DNA of 64,000 nt from Ovoidimarina sp963698645. Lineage in GTDB: Bacteria; Pseudomonadota; Alphaproteobacteria; Rhodobacterales; Rhodobacteraceae. The notes beneath the pieces were generated by a model. It ran no database searches. It worked only from the letters and a program-made list of their open reading frames with translations, and was not told the DNA's origin. The stretch lies in contig CAVORP010000007.1 in NCBI GenBank assembly GCA_963698645.1, positions 620,001 to 684,000 on the forward strand. The letters are read 5' to 3'. Below are positions 1 to 8,284 of the stretch, piece after piece. Position numbers and translations under genes: made by a program. Each line of letters begins with the position of its first letter. Positions within the stretch are counted from its first letter, which is position 1.

Positions 1-817
1 TTCGAGTGTCGTCGTCAACTTCGGGCTTGACCCCAAACCAGCGCTCGAAGCCGGGCGCAGCCTGATGAAGAAGCATTCCCAGACCGTCGACTGTTCTGCA
101 GCCGATTTCCCGCGCTGTTTTCAGCAACGTCGTTTCAAGTGGAGTATAGACGAGATCTGTCACGACAGCAGATTTATCGAGACCGTCGAGGGGAACCCTG
201 AAATCCGCTTTCCCCTCCATGCCCAATGACGTTGTATTCACAACCGTGGCAGCGCCTTCGATTGCGTTCCCTGCCTGCACCCAATCGTAGACAACGACCC
301 TGTTCCCAAATTCAGCGCGCAGGGCATCGCTGCGCGCGCGCGTACGGTTGGAGATACGAACCTCCTGTATGCCGACGCCAAGCAGAGCCGAGATGACTGC
401 CCGCGCTGCGCCACCTGCACCAAGGACCGCCGCCGGGCCGGACTTGGGGTTCCAATCAGGAACTTCGGAGCGGATGTTTTCCAGAAACCCGTAGCCGTCG
501 GTATTGTCGGCATGAAGCTTTCCATCCGATTGGAAGATCAACGTATTCGCAGCGCCAATGAGCGAAGCGCGGTCGGATACAATATCGGCGAGCCCCAAAA
601 CAGCAATTTTATGGGGTATCGTTACGTTGAGCCCAACAAATCCCAGCTTTGGGAGGACTCTTATGGCCTCCACCAAATCGGTATGGGCGATATCCATCGG
701 GATATAGTGTCCGCGCAGTCCGTAGCGCCTCAACCAATACCCATGAAGTTTTGGGGACTGTGAATGGGCAACCGGCGATCCGATCACACCTGCTAGTGGA
801 ATTCGATCTACACTCAT
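1..817 (-). CDS. aroE: shikimate dehydrogenase AroE, C-terminus beyond window
   Basis: Reduces 3-dehydroshikimate to shikimate with NADPH in the cytoplasmic chorismate pathway. The minus-strand frame is open from ATG at 817 to the window edge, about 272 residues, so only the last few residues are missing. The N-terminal substrate domain starts MSVDRIPLAGVIGSPVAHSQ, with the SxS shikimate-binding motif (SQSPKLH). The catalytic Lys is in NVTIPHK, followed by ADNTDGYGF. The NADP-binding loop is GAGGAARAV with NRT just after it. The start codon overlaps the maf stop (ATGA, 814-817), so the pair is translationally coupled. No frame damage is seen. Confidence 0.95.
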   Translation of the reverse strand, partial: MSVDRIPLAGVIGSPVAHSQSPKLHGYWLRRYGLRGHYIPMDIAHTDLVEAIRVLPKLGFVGLNVTIPHKIAVLGLADIVSDRASLIGAANTLIFQSDGKLHADNTDGYGFLENIRSEVPDWNPKSGPAAVLGAGGAARAVISALLGVGIQEVRISNRTRARSDALRAEFGNRVVVYDWVQAGNAIEGAATVVNTTSLGMEGKADFRVPLDGLDKSAVVTDLVYTPLETTLLKTAREIGCRTVDGLGMLLHQAAPGFERWFGVKPEVDDDTR

Positions 818-1416
818 GTCTTCAGGATCTCCCTGAGCGTCAAATAGGACAGTATCTCGAGGAGCGGGAGACCCAGGATCACAAAATGGCTCCCATCTAT
901 ACGGCTGAACAGGCGAATACCCTCATCCTCAATCAGGTACCCTCCCACTGAGAAACGAACCTTCTCCCAATTCCTCTCGAGGTAAGATTCGATGAATTCA
1001 GGTGTAAGGGTTCGCATTTGAAGAGTTGTCGTCCCTATATGACGCCAGACTGGTTTCTCACGGTCATAAATGACAGCCGCAGAATGCAATTTGTGCTTCT
1101 GACCCGAAAGACTCTCCAGTTGTGACCTTGCCTCCGACAAAGATCTGGGCTTTCCGATCGCGACCTCATTCAGCTCTAGAACCTGATCGCATCCGAGTAC
1201 AAGTTGCTGCTGCATGTAAGATCCGGCAGCGCGGAATGCCTTCATCTCCGCCAGATGGTCTGCCATGTCTCGCGGACTGACACCTTCTTCCGACAGGCTT
1301 TCCCGTACCGTTTCCTCATCGATAGAGACTGGGTGAACGACCACGTCGACACCTGCTTTAACAAGCAGGTTCTTCCGAACCTCGGACTTCGAAGCAAGGA
1401 TCACGGATTTGATCAT
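814..1416 (-). CDS. maf: Maf/YceF-family nucleotide pyrophosphatase
   Basis: Maf proteins hydrolyse modified or non-canonical nucleoside triphosphates to monophosphates in the cytoplasm. The 200-residue product starts MIKSVILASKSEVRKNLL, the family's phosphate-binding SxSxxR start. The catalytic Asp is in GCDQVLEL; the SDQ-like form resembles the YceF (7-methyl-GTP) subgroup rather than the ADT form of YhdE. GKPRSLSEA and the later FSVGGYLIEDEG segment also fit. It precedes aroE with a 4-base stop-start overlap. It is the first gene left of the large intergenic region, so its promoter should lie in 1417-1800. Exact substrate is inferred. Confidence 0.92.
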   Translation of the reverse strand: MIKSVILASKSEVRKNLLVKAGVDVVVHPVSIDEETVRESLSEEGVSPRDMADHLAEMKAFRAAGSYMQQQLVLGCDQVLELNEVAIGKPRSLSEARSQLESLSGQKHKLHSAAVIYDREKPVWRHIGTTTLQMRTLTPEFIESYLERNWEKVRFSVGGYLIEDEGIRLFSRIDGSHFVILGLPLLEILSYLTLREILKT

Positions 1417-1801
1417 GGTATGTTCCTATGGATAGGAGGTTGAACTGCCTGGGTGTGGTAGTGGGCGCTACGGTTCCGAAATGCCTGTCGACGTCAGTTT
1501 ATCGCATCTTCCGGTAAGTTACTGATCAGGTTATTCCACCTGGGATATCTGTTTGCCGCCCCCGTGCACAAATGCACATTTCCAGTGAAGACGAAACGGT
1601 AGTTTTCAACTGAAATTCCCACATATGTATTTGATATATATATGTTTATTTTCTTTTCTTCCGACGCATCTCCGATGTGCCCTCTTGTGGATGAACTTGT
1701 GGTCAGAATTGTTATCCCCACTGTCCCAAGCCCCTACAAGTACAACAATCTTTTTTCTTTTCTTTCTTTATATTAGGGGGACCTTCAAGAGTGAGGTATG
1801 C
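1417..1801. other. gene-free region, candidate replication origin (oriC)
   Basis: No supportable gene lies in these 385 bases. It holds two opposed 9-mers one mismatch from the DnaA box: TGTGGATGA at 1686-1694 and TTATCCCCA at 1712-1720. Two AT-rich tracts are present, 1622-1660 (TA-rich, followed by T-rich) and 1741-1775 (T-rich with C). Flanking genes diverge: maf-aroE leftward and hemJ-rho-parAB rightward. Two perfect parS sites lie 3.2 and 5.1 kb away. In alphaproteobacteria the origin is often in the hemE/hemJ-maf-rho neighbourhood. Origin function is inference; the region could simply be the divergent maf/hemJ promoter. Confidence 0.5.
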
Positions 1802-2254
1802 ATGTACGACGCACTGATCGCGGCCTATCCTTGGACAAAGAGCCTTCATGTGATCTCGGTGATCGCTTGGATGGCTGGTCTCTTTTATTTGCCTCGGCTT
1901 TTTGTTTATCACGCAGAGAAGGCAGCAGACAAACCGGAGCTCGACAGTCTTTTTCAGACGATGGAGAGGAGGCTTCTACGGGCCATCATGAACCCCGCGA
2001 TGATCGCGACTTGGCTTTTTGGCTTGGCGCTTGCCGCAACACCGGGCGTCATTGATTGGACGGCGGTTTGGCCTTGGGCGAAGCTTTTCGCAGTTCTTGG
2101 AATGACCTGGTTTCATATGTGGTGCTCGGCCCGAAGACGGGAATTCGCCTCTGGATCGAATATTCGGACGGGTCGGACTTATCGGATTGCCAACGAAGTT
2201 CCGACACTCCTGCTGATCATTATCGTGGTTTCGGTAATCGCCAGACCATTCTGA
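1802..2254 (+). CDS. hemJ: protoporphyrinogen oxidase HemJ
   Basis: Membrane enzyme that oxidises protoporphyrinogen IX to protoporphyrin IX in haem synthesis. ATG 1802 gives 150 residues, the usual family length; GTGAGG upstream could serve as the ribosome binding site. The frame is open further upstream but that part is low complexity and AT-rich. The sequence shows the family pattern: YPWTKSLHVISVIAWMAGLF (conserved His in the first membrane helix), LPRLFVYH, then helices around 60-80, 85-105 and 130-148, and a conserved NEVPTLLL segment before the last helix. It is followed 118 bases later by rho. Confidence 0.93.
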   Translation: MYDALIAAYPWTKSLHVISVIAWMAGLFYLPRLFVYHAEKAADKPELDSLFQTMERRLLRAIMNPAMIATWLFGLALAATPGVIDWTAVWPWAKLFAVLGMTWFHMWCSARRREFASGSNIRTGRTYRIANEVPTLLLIIIVVSVIARPF

Positions 2255-2262
2255 CGAAATTG

Positions 2263-2291
2263 TTGACGCGAGAGCTCTCGCAACTTATCTA
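2263..2291 (+). promoter_or_regulatory. candidate rho promoter with palindromic spacer
   Basis: TTGACG (2263-2268) and TATCTA (2286-2291) are separated by 17 bases, a good sigma-70 layout, about 80 bases before the rho start. A perfect 14-bp palindrome, GCGAGAGCTCTCGC (2268-2281), overlaps the end of the -35 and fills most of the spacer, so it looks like an operator. No regulator is identified; this is inferred from sequence only. Confidence 0.5.
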
Positions 2292-2321
2292 GCGATCGCG
2301 GCCGTCCGGTCGCATGTTTTT
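2292..2321 (+). terminator. hairpin plus T-run between hemJ and rho
   Basis: GCGATCG (2292-2298) pairs with CGGTCGC (2307-2313), including one T-G pair, and is followed by ATG and five T (2317-2321). It could end hemJ transcripts or act early in the rho leader. The stem is short and the loop is GC-rich, so this is a weak call. Confidence 0.3.
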
Positions 2322-2372
2322 CCACATTCTTACCTGATCTCTGGCTCACGTGCCGGAATCGAAGGATTTTCC

Positions 2373-3642
2373 ATGAGCGACCGTCTGAACCTGTCGGACC
2401 TGAAAGCACAAAGCCCCAAAGATCTTCTTGCGATGGCGGAAGAGCTTGAAATCGAGAATGCATCGACCATGCGCAAAGGCGACATGATGTTCTCGATCCT
2501 CAAGGAGAAGGCTGAGGAAGACTGGGTCATCGGAGGTGATGGAGTTCTTGAAGTTCTTCAGGATGGATTTGGTTTTCTTCGGTCGCCTGAGGCGAACTAT
2601 CTGCCGGGCCCGGACGATATTTATGTTTCACCGGATATGATCCGTCAGTACTCGTTGCGGACTGGGGATTCGATCGAAGGTGTTATTCGCGCTCCGAATG
2701 ATAGTGAGCGTTACTTCGCTCTGACCAGCGTCGAGCGAATCAACTTTGAAGATCCTGAAAGGGCGCGACACAAGGTTGCTTTCGACAACCTGACCCCACT
2801 TTATCCTGATGAACGGCTTGACGATGGAAATCGAAGATCCGACGATCAAGGACCGATCCGCACGAATTATCGATCTTGTGGCCCCGATTGGTAAGGGTCA
2901 GCGTTGCCTGATCGTCGCTCCGCCGAGGACGGGTAAGACCGTTCTTCTTCAGAACATTGCGCATTCGATCGAGCTGAACCACCCGGAGTGCTACCTCATT
3001 GTTCTCTTGATTGATGAACGGCCGGAAGAAGTTACCGATATGCAAAGATCGGTAAAGGGCGAGGTCATTTCATCAACGTTCGACGAGCCGGCGACCCGTC
3101 ACGTTGCGGTATCCGAAATGGTGATCGAAAAAGCCAAGCGTCTGGTTGAGCACAAACGGGATGTTGTCATTCTGCTCAATTCGATCACCCGCCTTGGCCG
3201 TGCCTTCAATACTGTTGTTCCATCCTCTGGCAAGGTCCTGACTGGCGGTGTCGATGCAAATGCCCTCCAGCGACCCAAGCGGTTTTTTGGTGCGGCACGA
3301 AACATCGAAGAGGGCGGCTCGCTTACGATCATTGCGACCGCTTTGATCGATACCGGAAGCCGGATGGACGAGGTCATTTTCGAGGAATTCAAGGGTACGG
3401 GTAACTCGGAAATCGTCCTAGATCGTAAGGTTGCGGACAAGCGTGTGTTCCCGGCTATGGATATCCTCAAATCTGGTACGCGGAAGGAGGAGCTCCTTGT
3501 CGACAAGAATGATTTGCAGAAGACCTTTGTTCTCAGACGAATATTGAACCCGATGGGGACAACGGATGCGATCGAGTTCCTGATTTCCAAACTCAAGCAG
3601 ACAAAGACGAACTCGGACTTTTTCAACTCGATGAACACCTGA
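2373..3642 (+). CDS. rho: transcription termination factor Rho (one-base frame break)
   Basis: Hexameric RNA-dependent ATPase that ends transcription. Residues 1-150 (MSDRLNLSDLKAQSP, cold-shock-like RNA-binding domain with DGFGFLRSP) are read in one frame. From MEIEDPTIKD to the end (FFNSMNT) a +1 frame is needed. Removing G2820 (CTT-G-ACG ATG) restores a 422-residue Rho, the normal length. The ATPase domain has the P-loop APPRTGKT and the DERPEEVTDMQRSVKGEV segment. The Walker B Asp of LLDSITRL is read as Asn (AAT, 3178-3180), which would impair catalysis if real. A candidate promoter lies at 2263-2291. Both anomalies fit base-calling errors; a nonfunctional Rho here would be surprising. 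Confidence 0.9.
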
Positions 3643-3671
3643 CAATTGTTTAAAAACAATGGGTTAAGTGT

Positions 3672-4963
3672 ATGACGACCATCTTTGCACTGGCGAGTGG
3701 CCGGGTCAAATCTGGTGTAGCCGTTGTGCGAAATCTCAGGTGCGATGTCATATCAGAATTCTTGATAGTCTGACTTCAAGACCCGTACCGGTTGGCTCGC
3801 CCAAAGTCCGGAACCTGAAGAGCGCAGATGGCCGTCATCTGGATACTGCCCTCGTTCTCAAATTCGGAAGGGGCGCGAGCTTCACCGGTGAAGAGACGGT
3901 TGAGCTCCATCTGCATGGAAGTATTGCCACTGTAAATGCCGTGTTGGCGGTTTTAGCCGCTTTCGAGGATACACGTCTGGCGGAGCCGGGGGAATTCACT
4001 CGGCGGGCGCTTGAGAACGAAAAACTTGATCTTGCGCAGGTTGAAGGACTAGCCGACCTGATCGAGGCTGAGACCGAGGCTCAGAGGGTCCAGGCGCTAC
4101 GGGTGCTGTCTGGTGCACTGGGGGCCAAGGTTGAAACTTGGCGCAGGGATCTGATCCGGTCCGCAGCACTTCTGGAGGCAACGATTGATTTCGCCGACGA
4201 AGATGTTCCAGAGAATGTGACACCCGAAGTCCTGCACCTTCTCACGGTCCTGTCGCGGAGTTTGGACCAGGAAGTTCGGGCATCGGCCGTTTCGGAGAGA
4301 ATTCGCGAAGGTTTCGAGGTGGCAATTGTGGGTGCGCCTAATATCGGAAAATCCACTCTCCTGAACGCAATCGCTGGCCGTGATGTCGCGATCACTTCAG
4401 AAATCGCGGGGACGACGCGGGATGTTCTCGAAGTCCGATTGGACCTCCGCGGTCTGCCAGTCACGCTCTTGGACACGGCAGGACTGCGTGAGACCACTGA
4501 TCCTATCGAAACATTGGGGATAGAGCGAGCGCGGAAAAGGGCCTCCAATTCGGATCTGCGGGTCATTCTCCTTGACCCGGACAACCTTGTTCCGATCTTG
4601 GAACCAGAACCAGATGATATCGTTCTTGTTGGCAAGGGCGATCTCTATAAAGGCGAGCTACCCAAGGTTTCAGGTGTGACCGAGGAAGGGATTACCAAAC
4701 TTATCGATCTGCTCGCCGACCGCCTGGAAACTCGTGCAACTGGTGCCGGGACGGGTATCCGAATGCGGCACAGATTGGCGATAGCCGAAGCCCTTGATCA
4801 TATCCGCGCTGCATCAGATCTTTTGGCGAGCCAAGAGACGAAGATTGAGTATGCAGTGGAAAATCTTTACAGAGCGCTCCAAGCGTTGGATTCTTTGATC
4901 GGACGCGTCGATGTCGAGCATATCCTTGACGAGATATTCTTGAGTTTCTGCATAGGAAAATAG
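3672..4963 (+). CDS. mnmE: tRNA modification GTPase MnmE (N-terminal frame break)
   Basis: With MnmG it makes cmnm5U34 in tRNA. The true start is ATG 3672 (MTTIFALASGRVKSGVAVVR). After about 20 residues the frame breaks and the remainder continues in another frame from roughly ILDSLTSRPVPVG (about 3765) onward. The segment 3730-3765 seems to hold more than one indel, net one base missing. The rest is a normal MnmE: formyl-THF domain with SFTGEETVELHLHGS, helical domain LEATIDFADEDVP, G1 GAPNIGKST, G2 AGTTRD, G3 DTAG, and C-terminal FCIGK with the conserved Cys. The G4 position reads VGKGD rather than NKxD. It ends 8 bases before mnmG. Confidence 0.9.
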
Positions 4964-4971
4964 GCGGGAGG

Positions 4972-6846
4972 GTGTTTCACGTGAAACATTCGGATTTCGA
5001 TGTTGCGGTTATCGGCGGCGGTCACGCCGGCTGCGAAGCGGCTCATGCCGCTGCGAGGGCTGGTGCGCGTGTAGCCCTGATCACCCTTTCCCGCGATGGC
5101 ATAGGTGTTATGTCCTGCAACCCCGCGATCGGTGGATTGGGCAAAGGCCACCTTGTGCGCGAGATTGATGCCATGGATGGCGTTATGGGTCGCGTTGCGG
5201 ATGCGGCGGGTATTCAGTTCCGGCTCTTGAATTGAAGGAAGGGGCCTGCTGTTCAGGGGCCTCGTGCGCAGGCTGACCGACAGCTTTATCGGCGGGCGAT
5301 GCTTCTAGAGACCGATGCAAATCCGAATATCTCGATTATCGAGGCCGAGGTTAGCGATATCTCTGTCATTGGCGGCTGTGTTGCCGGCGTTGTCCTGAAT
5401 GACGGGAGCCTTGTTTCCTCTGCGTCGGTTATCCTGACGACCGGAACATTTCTAAGGGGCGTGATTCATATCGGAGATGAGCGTCGGTCAGGCGGTCGGA
5501 TGGGCGAAAAGGCGACGGTTCGGCTTGCAGAGCGGATCGAGGAATTTGGTGTCCGGTTGGGGCGCCTCAAGACCGGGACGCCGCCGCGAATCTCGGGGCG
5601 GTCGATAGATTGGAGCGTTCTTGAAAGCCAGCCCGGTGACGACGATCCTGAGATGTTTTCATTCCTTTCGAACGGTCCCACGGCGCGCCAAATCGCTTGC
5701 GGTATTACGCATACGAACGAACGGACACATGAGATTATTAGGGGCAACCTTAATCGTTCAGCGATGTATGGCGGACATATCGGCGGGATCGGACCCCGCT
5801 ACTGCCCATCTATTGAGGACAAAATAGTACGGTTTGCCGAGAAGACATCCCACCAGGTCTTCCTCGAACCAGAGGGGCTGACCACAGATACCGTTTACCC
5901 CAACGGAATTTCCACCTCGCTCCCCTTGGAAACGCAGATCGACTATGTTCGTTCGATCCACGGGCTAGAGGCCGCAGAGATCCTTCAGCCGGGCTATGCG
6001 ATTGAATATGATTACGTAGATCCGCGATGTCTCGGCGACAGCCTTGAAATGAAAGGTGTTTCAGGACTTTTCCTAGCGGGCCAGATCAATGGAACGACCG
6101 GGTATGAAGAAGCAGCGGCACAAGGGCTGGTCGCTGGTCTGAATGCCGCCCGAAAATCGCTTGGTCTTTCCGAGGTTCGCTTTGACCGGAGCACGTCCTA
6201 TATCGGCGTCATGATCGACGATCTGGTCACGCGCGGCGTTACAGAGCCGTACAGGATGTTCACTTCTCGGGCAGAGTTCCGCCTGTCGCTCCGGGCCGAC
6301 AACGCTGATCAGCGCCTTACCCCAGTGGGGGAAATGGCAGGATGCGTCGGCGCGAAGCGGCTGGAAGTCTTCAGGCGCAAGATGGATCAGATGTCGTCAG
6401 GCCGGCGAGCGTTGTCGGAAAGGAGCTGGACCTCGAGTCAGCTCCGAGCAGAAGGCATCGGCGTATCCGAGGATGGCGGGCGTCGGGACGGGTTTGAGCT
6501 TCTTTCAATTGATGGGATTACATTCGGGTCGCTCATCTCGCTTGACCCCAGTCTTGTCTTCATTGAGCCGGAGATTCGGCGGCAAATCGAGAGAGACGGA
6601 ATGTACGCTCATTACATCGCGCGTCAGGCCCGTGATGTTGAAGCCATGCGTCGTGACGAAGCACATGAGATTCCCACTGACTTCGACTACGCGGCCGTGG
6701 ACGGACTTTCGAACGAGGTTCGGAGCAAGCTGGCTGCAGTGCGCCCCCGTACACTCGCGCAGGCGGGTCGTATCGAGGGTGTTACGCCGGCCGCGCTTAC
6801 GGTGCTGTTTGCGAGAATCCGCAAAGAAAGCCGAAGATCGGCGTGA
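4972..6846 (+). CDS. mnmG: tRNA uridine modification enzyme MnmG (in-frame TGA)
   Basis: FAD-dependent partner of MnmE in tRNA wobble-uridine modification. The frame starts at GTG 4972 inside parS; GTG 4981 (MKHSDFDVAV) is an alternative. The FAD-binding loop is VIGGGHAGCEAA. A TGA at 5233-5235 interrupts the conserved LLNRRKGPAVQGPRAQADR stretch exactly where Arg (CGA) belongs; both sides are in the same frame, so this is a C-to-T change and not an indel. Downstream features are normal: RLKTGTPPR, YCPSIEDKIVRF, HQVFLEPEG, GQINGTTGYEEAAAQG and the C-terminal helical domain. Joined length is 624 residues, typical. The end overlaps rsmG by four bases (GTGA). Confidence 0.92.
4973..4988. other. 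parS centromere site 1
   Basis: TGTTTCACGTGAAACA is a perfect 16-bp palindrome identical to the bacterial parS consensus bound by ParB/Spo0J. It overlaps the first codons of mnmG (GTG at 4972), encoding the FHVKH residues, and lies about 2.5 kb before parA. Confidence 0.95.
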
Positions 6847-7470
6847 GTGTTGAGCGAAGTGAGTTCGAGCTACAGACGGGTGTTTCACGTGAAACATACG
6901 AGAAGCTCGACCGATATGTAGAGCTCGTGAAGAAATGGTCGCCACGGATAAACCTCGTTGGCAGATCAACGCTTTCGGACATCTGGACCAGACATATTCT
7001 TGATTCCGCGCAATTGGTGTCCCTTTGTCCGAAACGCGCGGAACACTGGCTTGATATCGGGAGTGGGGGCGGCTTCCCCGGTGTTGTTGTTGGGATCATG
7101 GCTGCAAGCCACGAAACCAGAGCTCAGGTTGACATTGGTGGAAAGTGACCAGAGGAAATGCGCGTTTCTTTCTGCGGCGCTTCGTGAAACGGGCGTGCAT
7201 GGAAACGTCTTGTGTGCGCGGTCCGAAGAGCTTGATCACCTAGGCGCCGATGTTGTTTCCGCGCGCGCCCTCGCGCCGCTTTCCGCGCTTCTGGGGCATG
7301 CAGAGCGGCATCTTTCATCCGGAGGAACGGCGCTCTTTCCAAAGGGTGCAAACTATCAGAAAGAACTGATCAATGCCCTTGATTCATGGTCTTTCCACTG
7401 CGAAACACATCCGAGCAAGACCGACACCGATGCGGTTGTCTTTAGCATTTCGGAGATCAAACGTGCATGA
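6843..7470 (+). CDS. rsmG: 16S rRNA m7G527 methyltransferase RsmG (one-base frame break)
   Basis: SAM-dependent enzyme that methylates G527 of 16S rRNA. GTG 6843 overlaps the mnmG stop. Residues 1-90 show VSRETYEKLDRYVELVKKWS, INLVGRSTLSDIWTRHILDS and the SAM-binding loop LDIGSGGGFPGVV. Near 7108-7125 the frame shifts; the +1 frame continues with LRLTLVESDQRKCAFL, VSARALAPLSALL and GGTALFPKG. One extra base explains it and gives 208 residues, normal for the family. The parS site at 6881-6896 is part of the coding sequence. Confidence 0.9.
6881..6896. other. parS centromere site 2
   Basis: A second perfect TGTTTCACGTGAAACA palindrome, 1,908 bp from the first. It lies within the 5' end of rsmG, where it encodes part of the GVSRET segment, and about 570 bp before parA. 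Confidence 0.95.
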
Positions 7471-8260
7471 CCCGACACGGCCCGGTACGCCGAGGATTAT
7501 CGCAATTGCAAATCAAAAGGGGGGCGTCGGAAAGACGACGACCGCGATCAATCTTGGTGCTGCACTGGCTGAAATCGGAAAGCGCATCCTTCTGGTCGAT
7601 CTGGACCCCCAGGGCAATGCCTCAACCGGTCTCGGGTTTCCGGCGTCCAAGAGAACACACACGACCTATGACCTAATCCTCGATGAAGCGTCACTGGACG
7701 AAGTTATCAAGGAAACCAAAACGCCAGGTTTGTGGCTTGCCCCGGCGACGACAGATCTTAGTTCCGCTGACATCGAATTGGTGGCGAACGAAAAACGCAG
7801 CTTCTTGCTTCACGATGCGCTCCGCCAGCCGCAAATGGATCGCTACGATTTTGATTTCATCCTGATCGATTGCCCACCATCGCTGAGTCTTCTGACGGTC
7901 AACGCAATGGTGGCGGCGCACTCCATTATTGTTCCGCTGCAAAGCGAGTTCTTTGCACTCGAGGGGCTCTCACAGCTTTTGCTCACCGTGCGCGAGATAC
8001 GGGAAACAGCCAACAAGGAGCTCCGGATCGATGGGATCGTATTGACCATGTATGATCGTCGGAACAATCTCAGTCAGCTTGTCGAGCAAGATGCCCGGGA
8101 AACGCTGGGGGATATGGTATTTGAAACGATCGTGCCCCGAAACGTCAGGGTCAGCGAGGCACCTTCTTACTCGATTCCTGTTCTTGAATACGACAGCAAG
8201 TCGAAGGGAAGCGAAGCATATCGCTCTTTGGCACAAGAAATGGTATCTCGACATGGATAG
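7463..8260 (+). CDS. parA: chromosome partitioning ATPase ParA (Soj)
   Basis: Walker-type ATPase that moves ParB-parS complexes at the origin region. The start is probably GTG 7463 (MHDPTRPGTPRIIAIANQ), overlapping the end of rsmG by 8 bases; this gives 265 residues. The deviant Walker A motif KGGVGKTTT comes at about residues 19-27, with the DLDPQGNAST motif and the Walker B region FILIDCPPSLSLLTVNA. It is intact and followed 24 bases later by parB. The two parS sites upstream complete a parABS locus. Confidence 0.96.
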   Translation: MHDPTRPGTPRIIAIANQKGGVGKTTTAINLGAALAEIGKRILLVDLDPQGNASTGLGFPASKRTHTTYDLILDEASLDEVIKETKTPGLWLAPATTDLSSADIELVANEKRSFLLHDALRQPQMDRYDFDFILIDCPPSLSLLTVNAMVAAHSIIVPLQSEFFALEGLSQLLLTVREIRETANKELRIDGIVLTMYDRRNNLSQLVEQDARETLGDMVFETIVPRNVRVSEAPSYSIPVLEYDSKSKGSEAYRSLAQEMVSRHG

Positions 8261-8284
8261 AATACCATATGGGGCTAGTCGACG

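Noticed and set aside
1531..1539. TTATTCCAC as a DnaA box
   Set aside because: Three mismatches to the consensus; too weak to count.
2810..2830. Programmed +1 frameshifting in rho and the other broken genes
   Set aside because: The junctions share no slippery codon, stop codon context or stimulatory motif, and these families are not known to use recoding.
5233..5235. TGA in mnmG read as selenocysteine
   Set aside because: The site is a conserved Arg in MnmG, not Cys; a CGA to TGA change explains it and no selenocysteine element is apparent.
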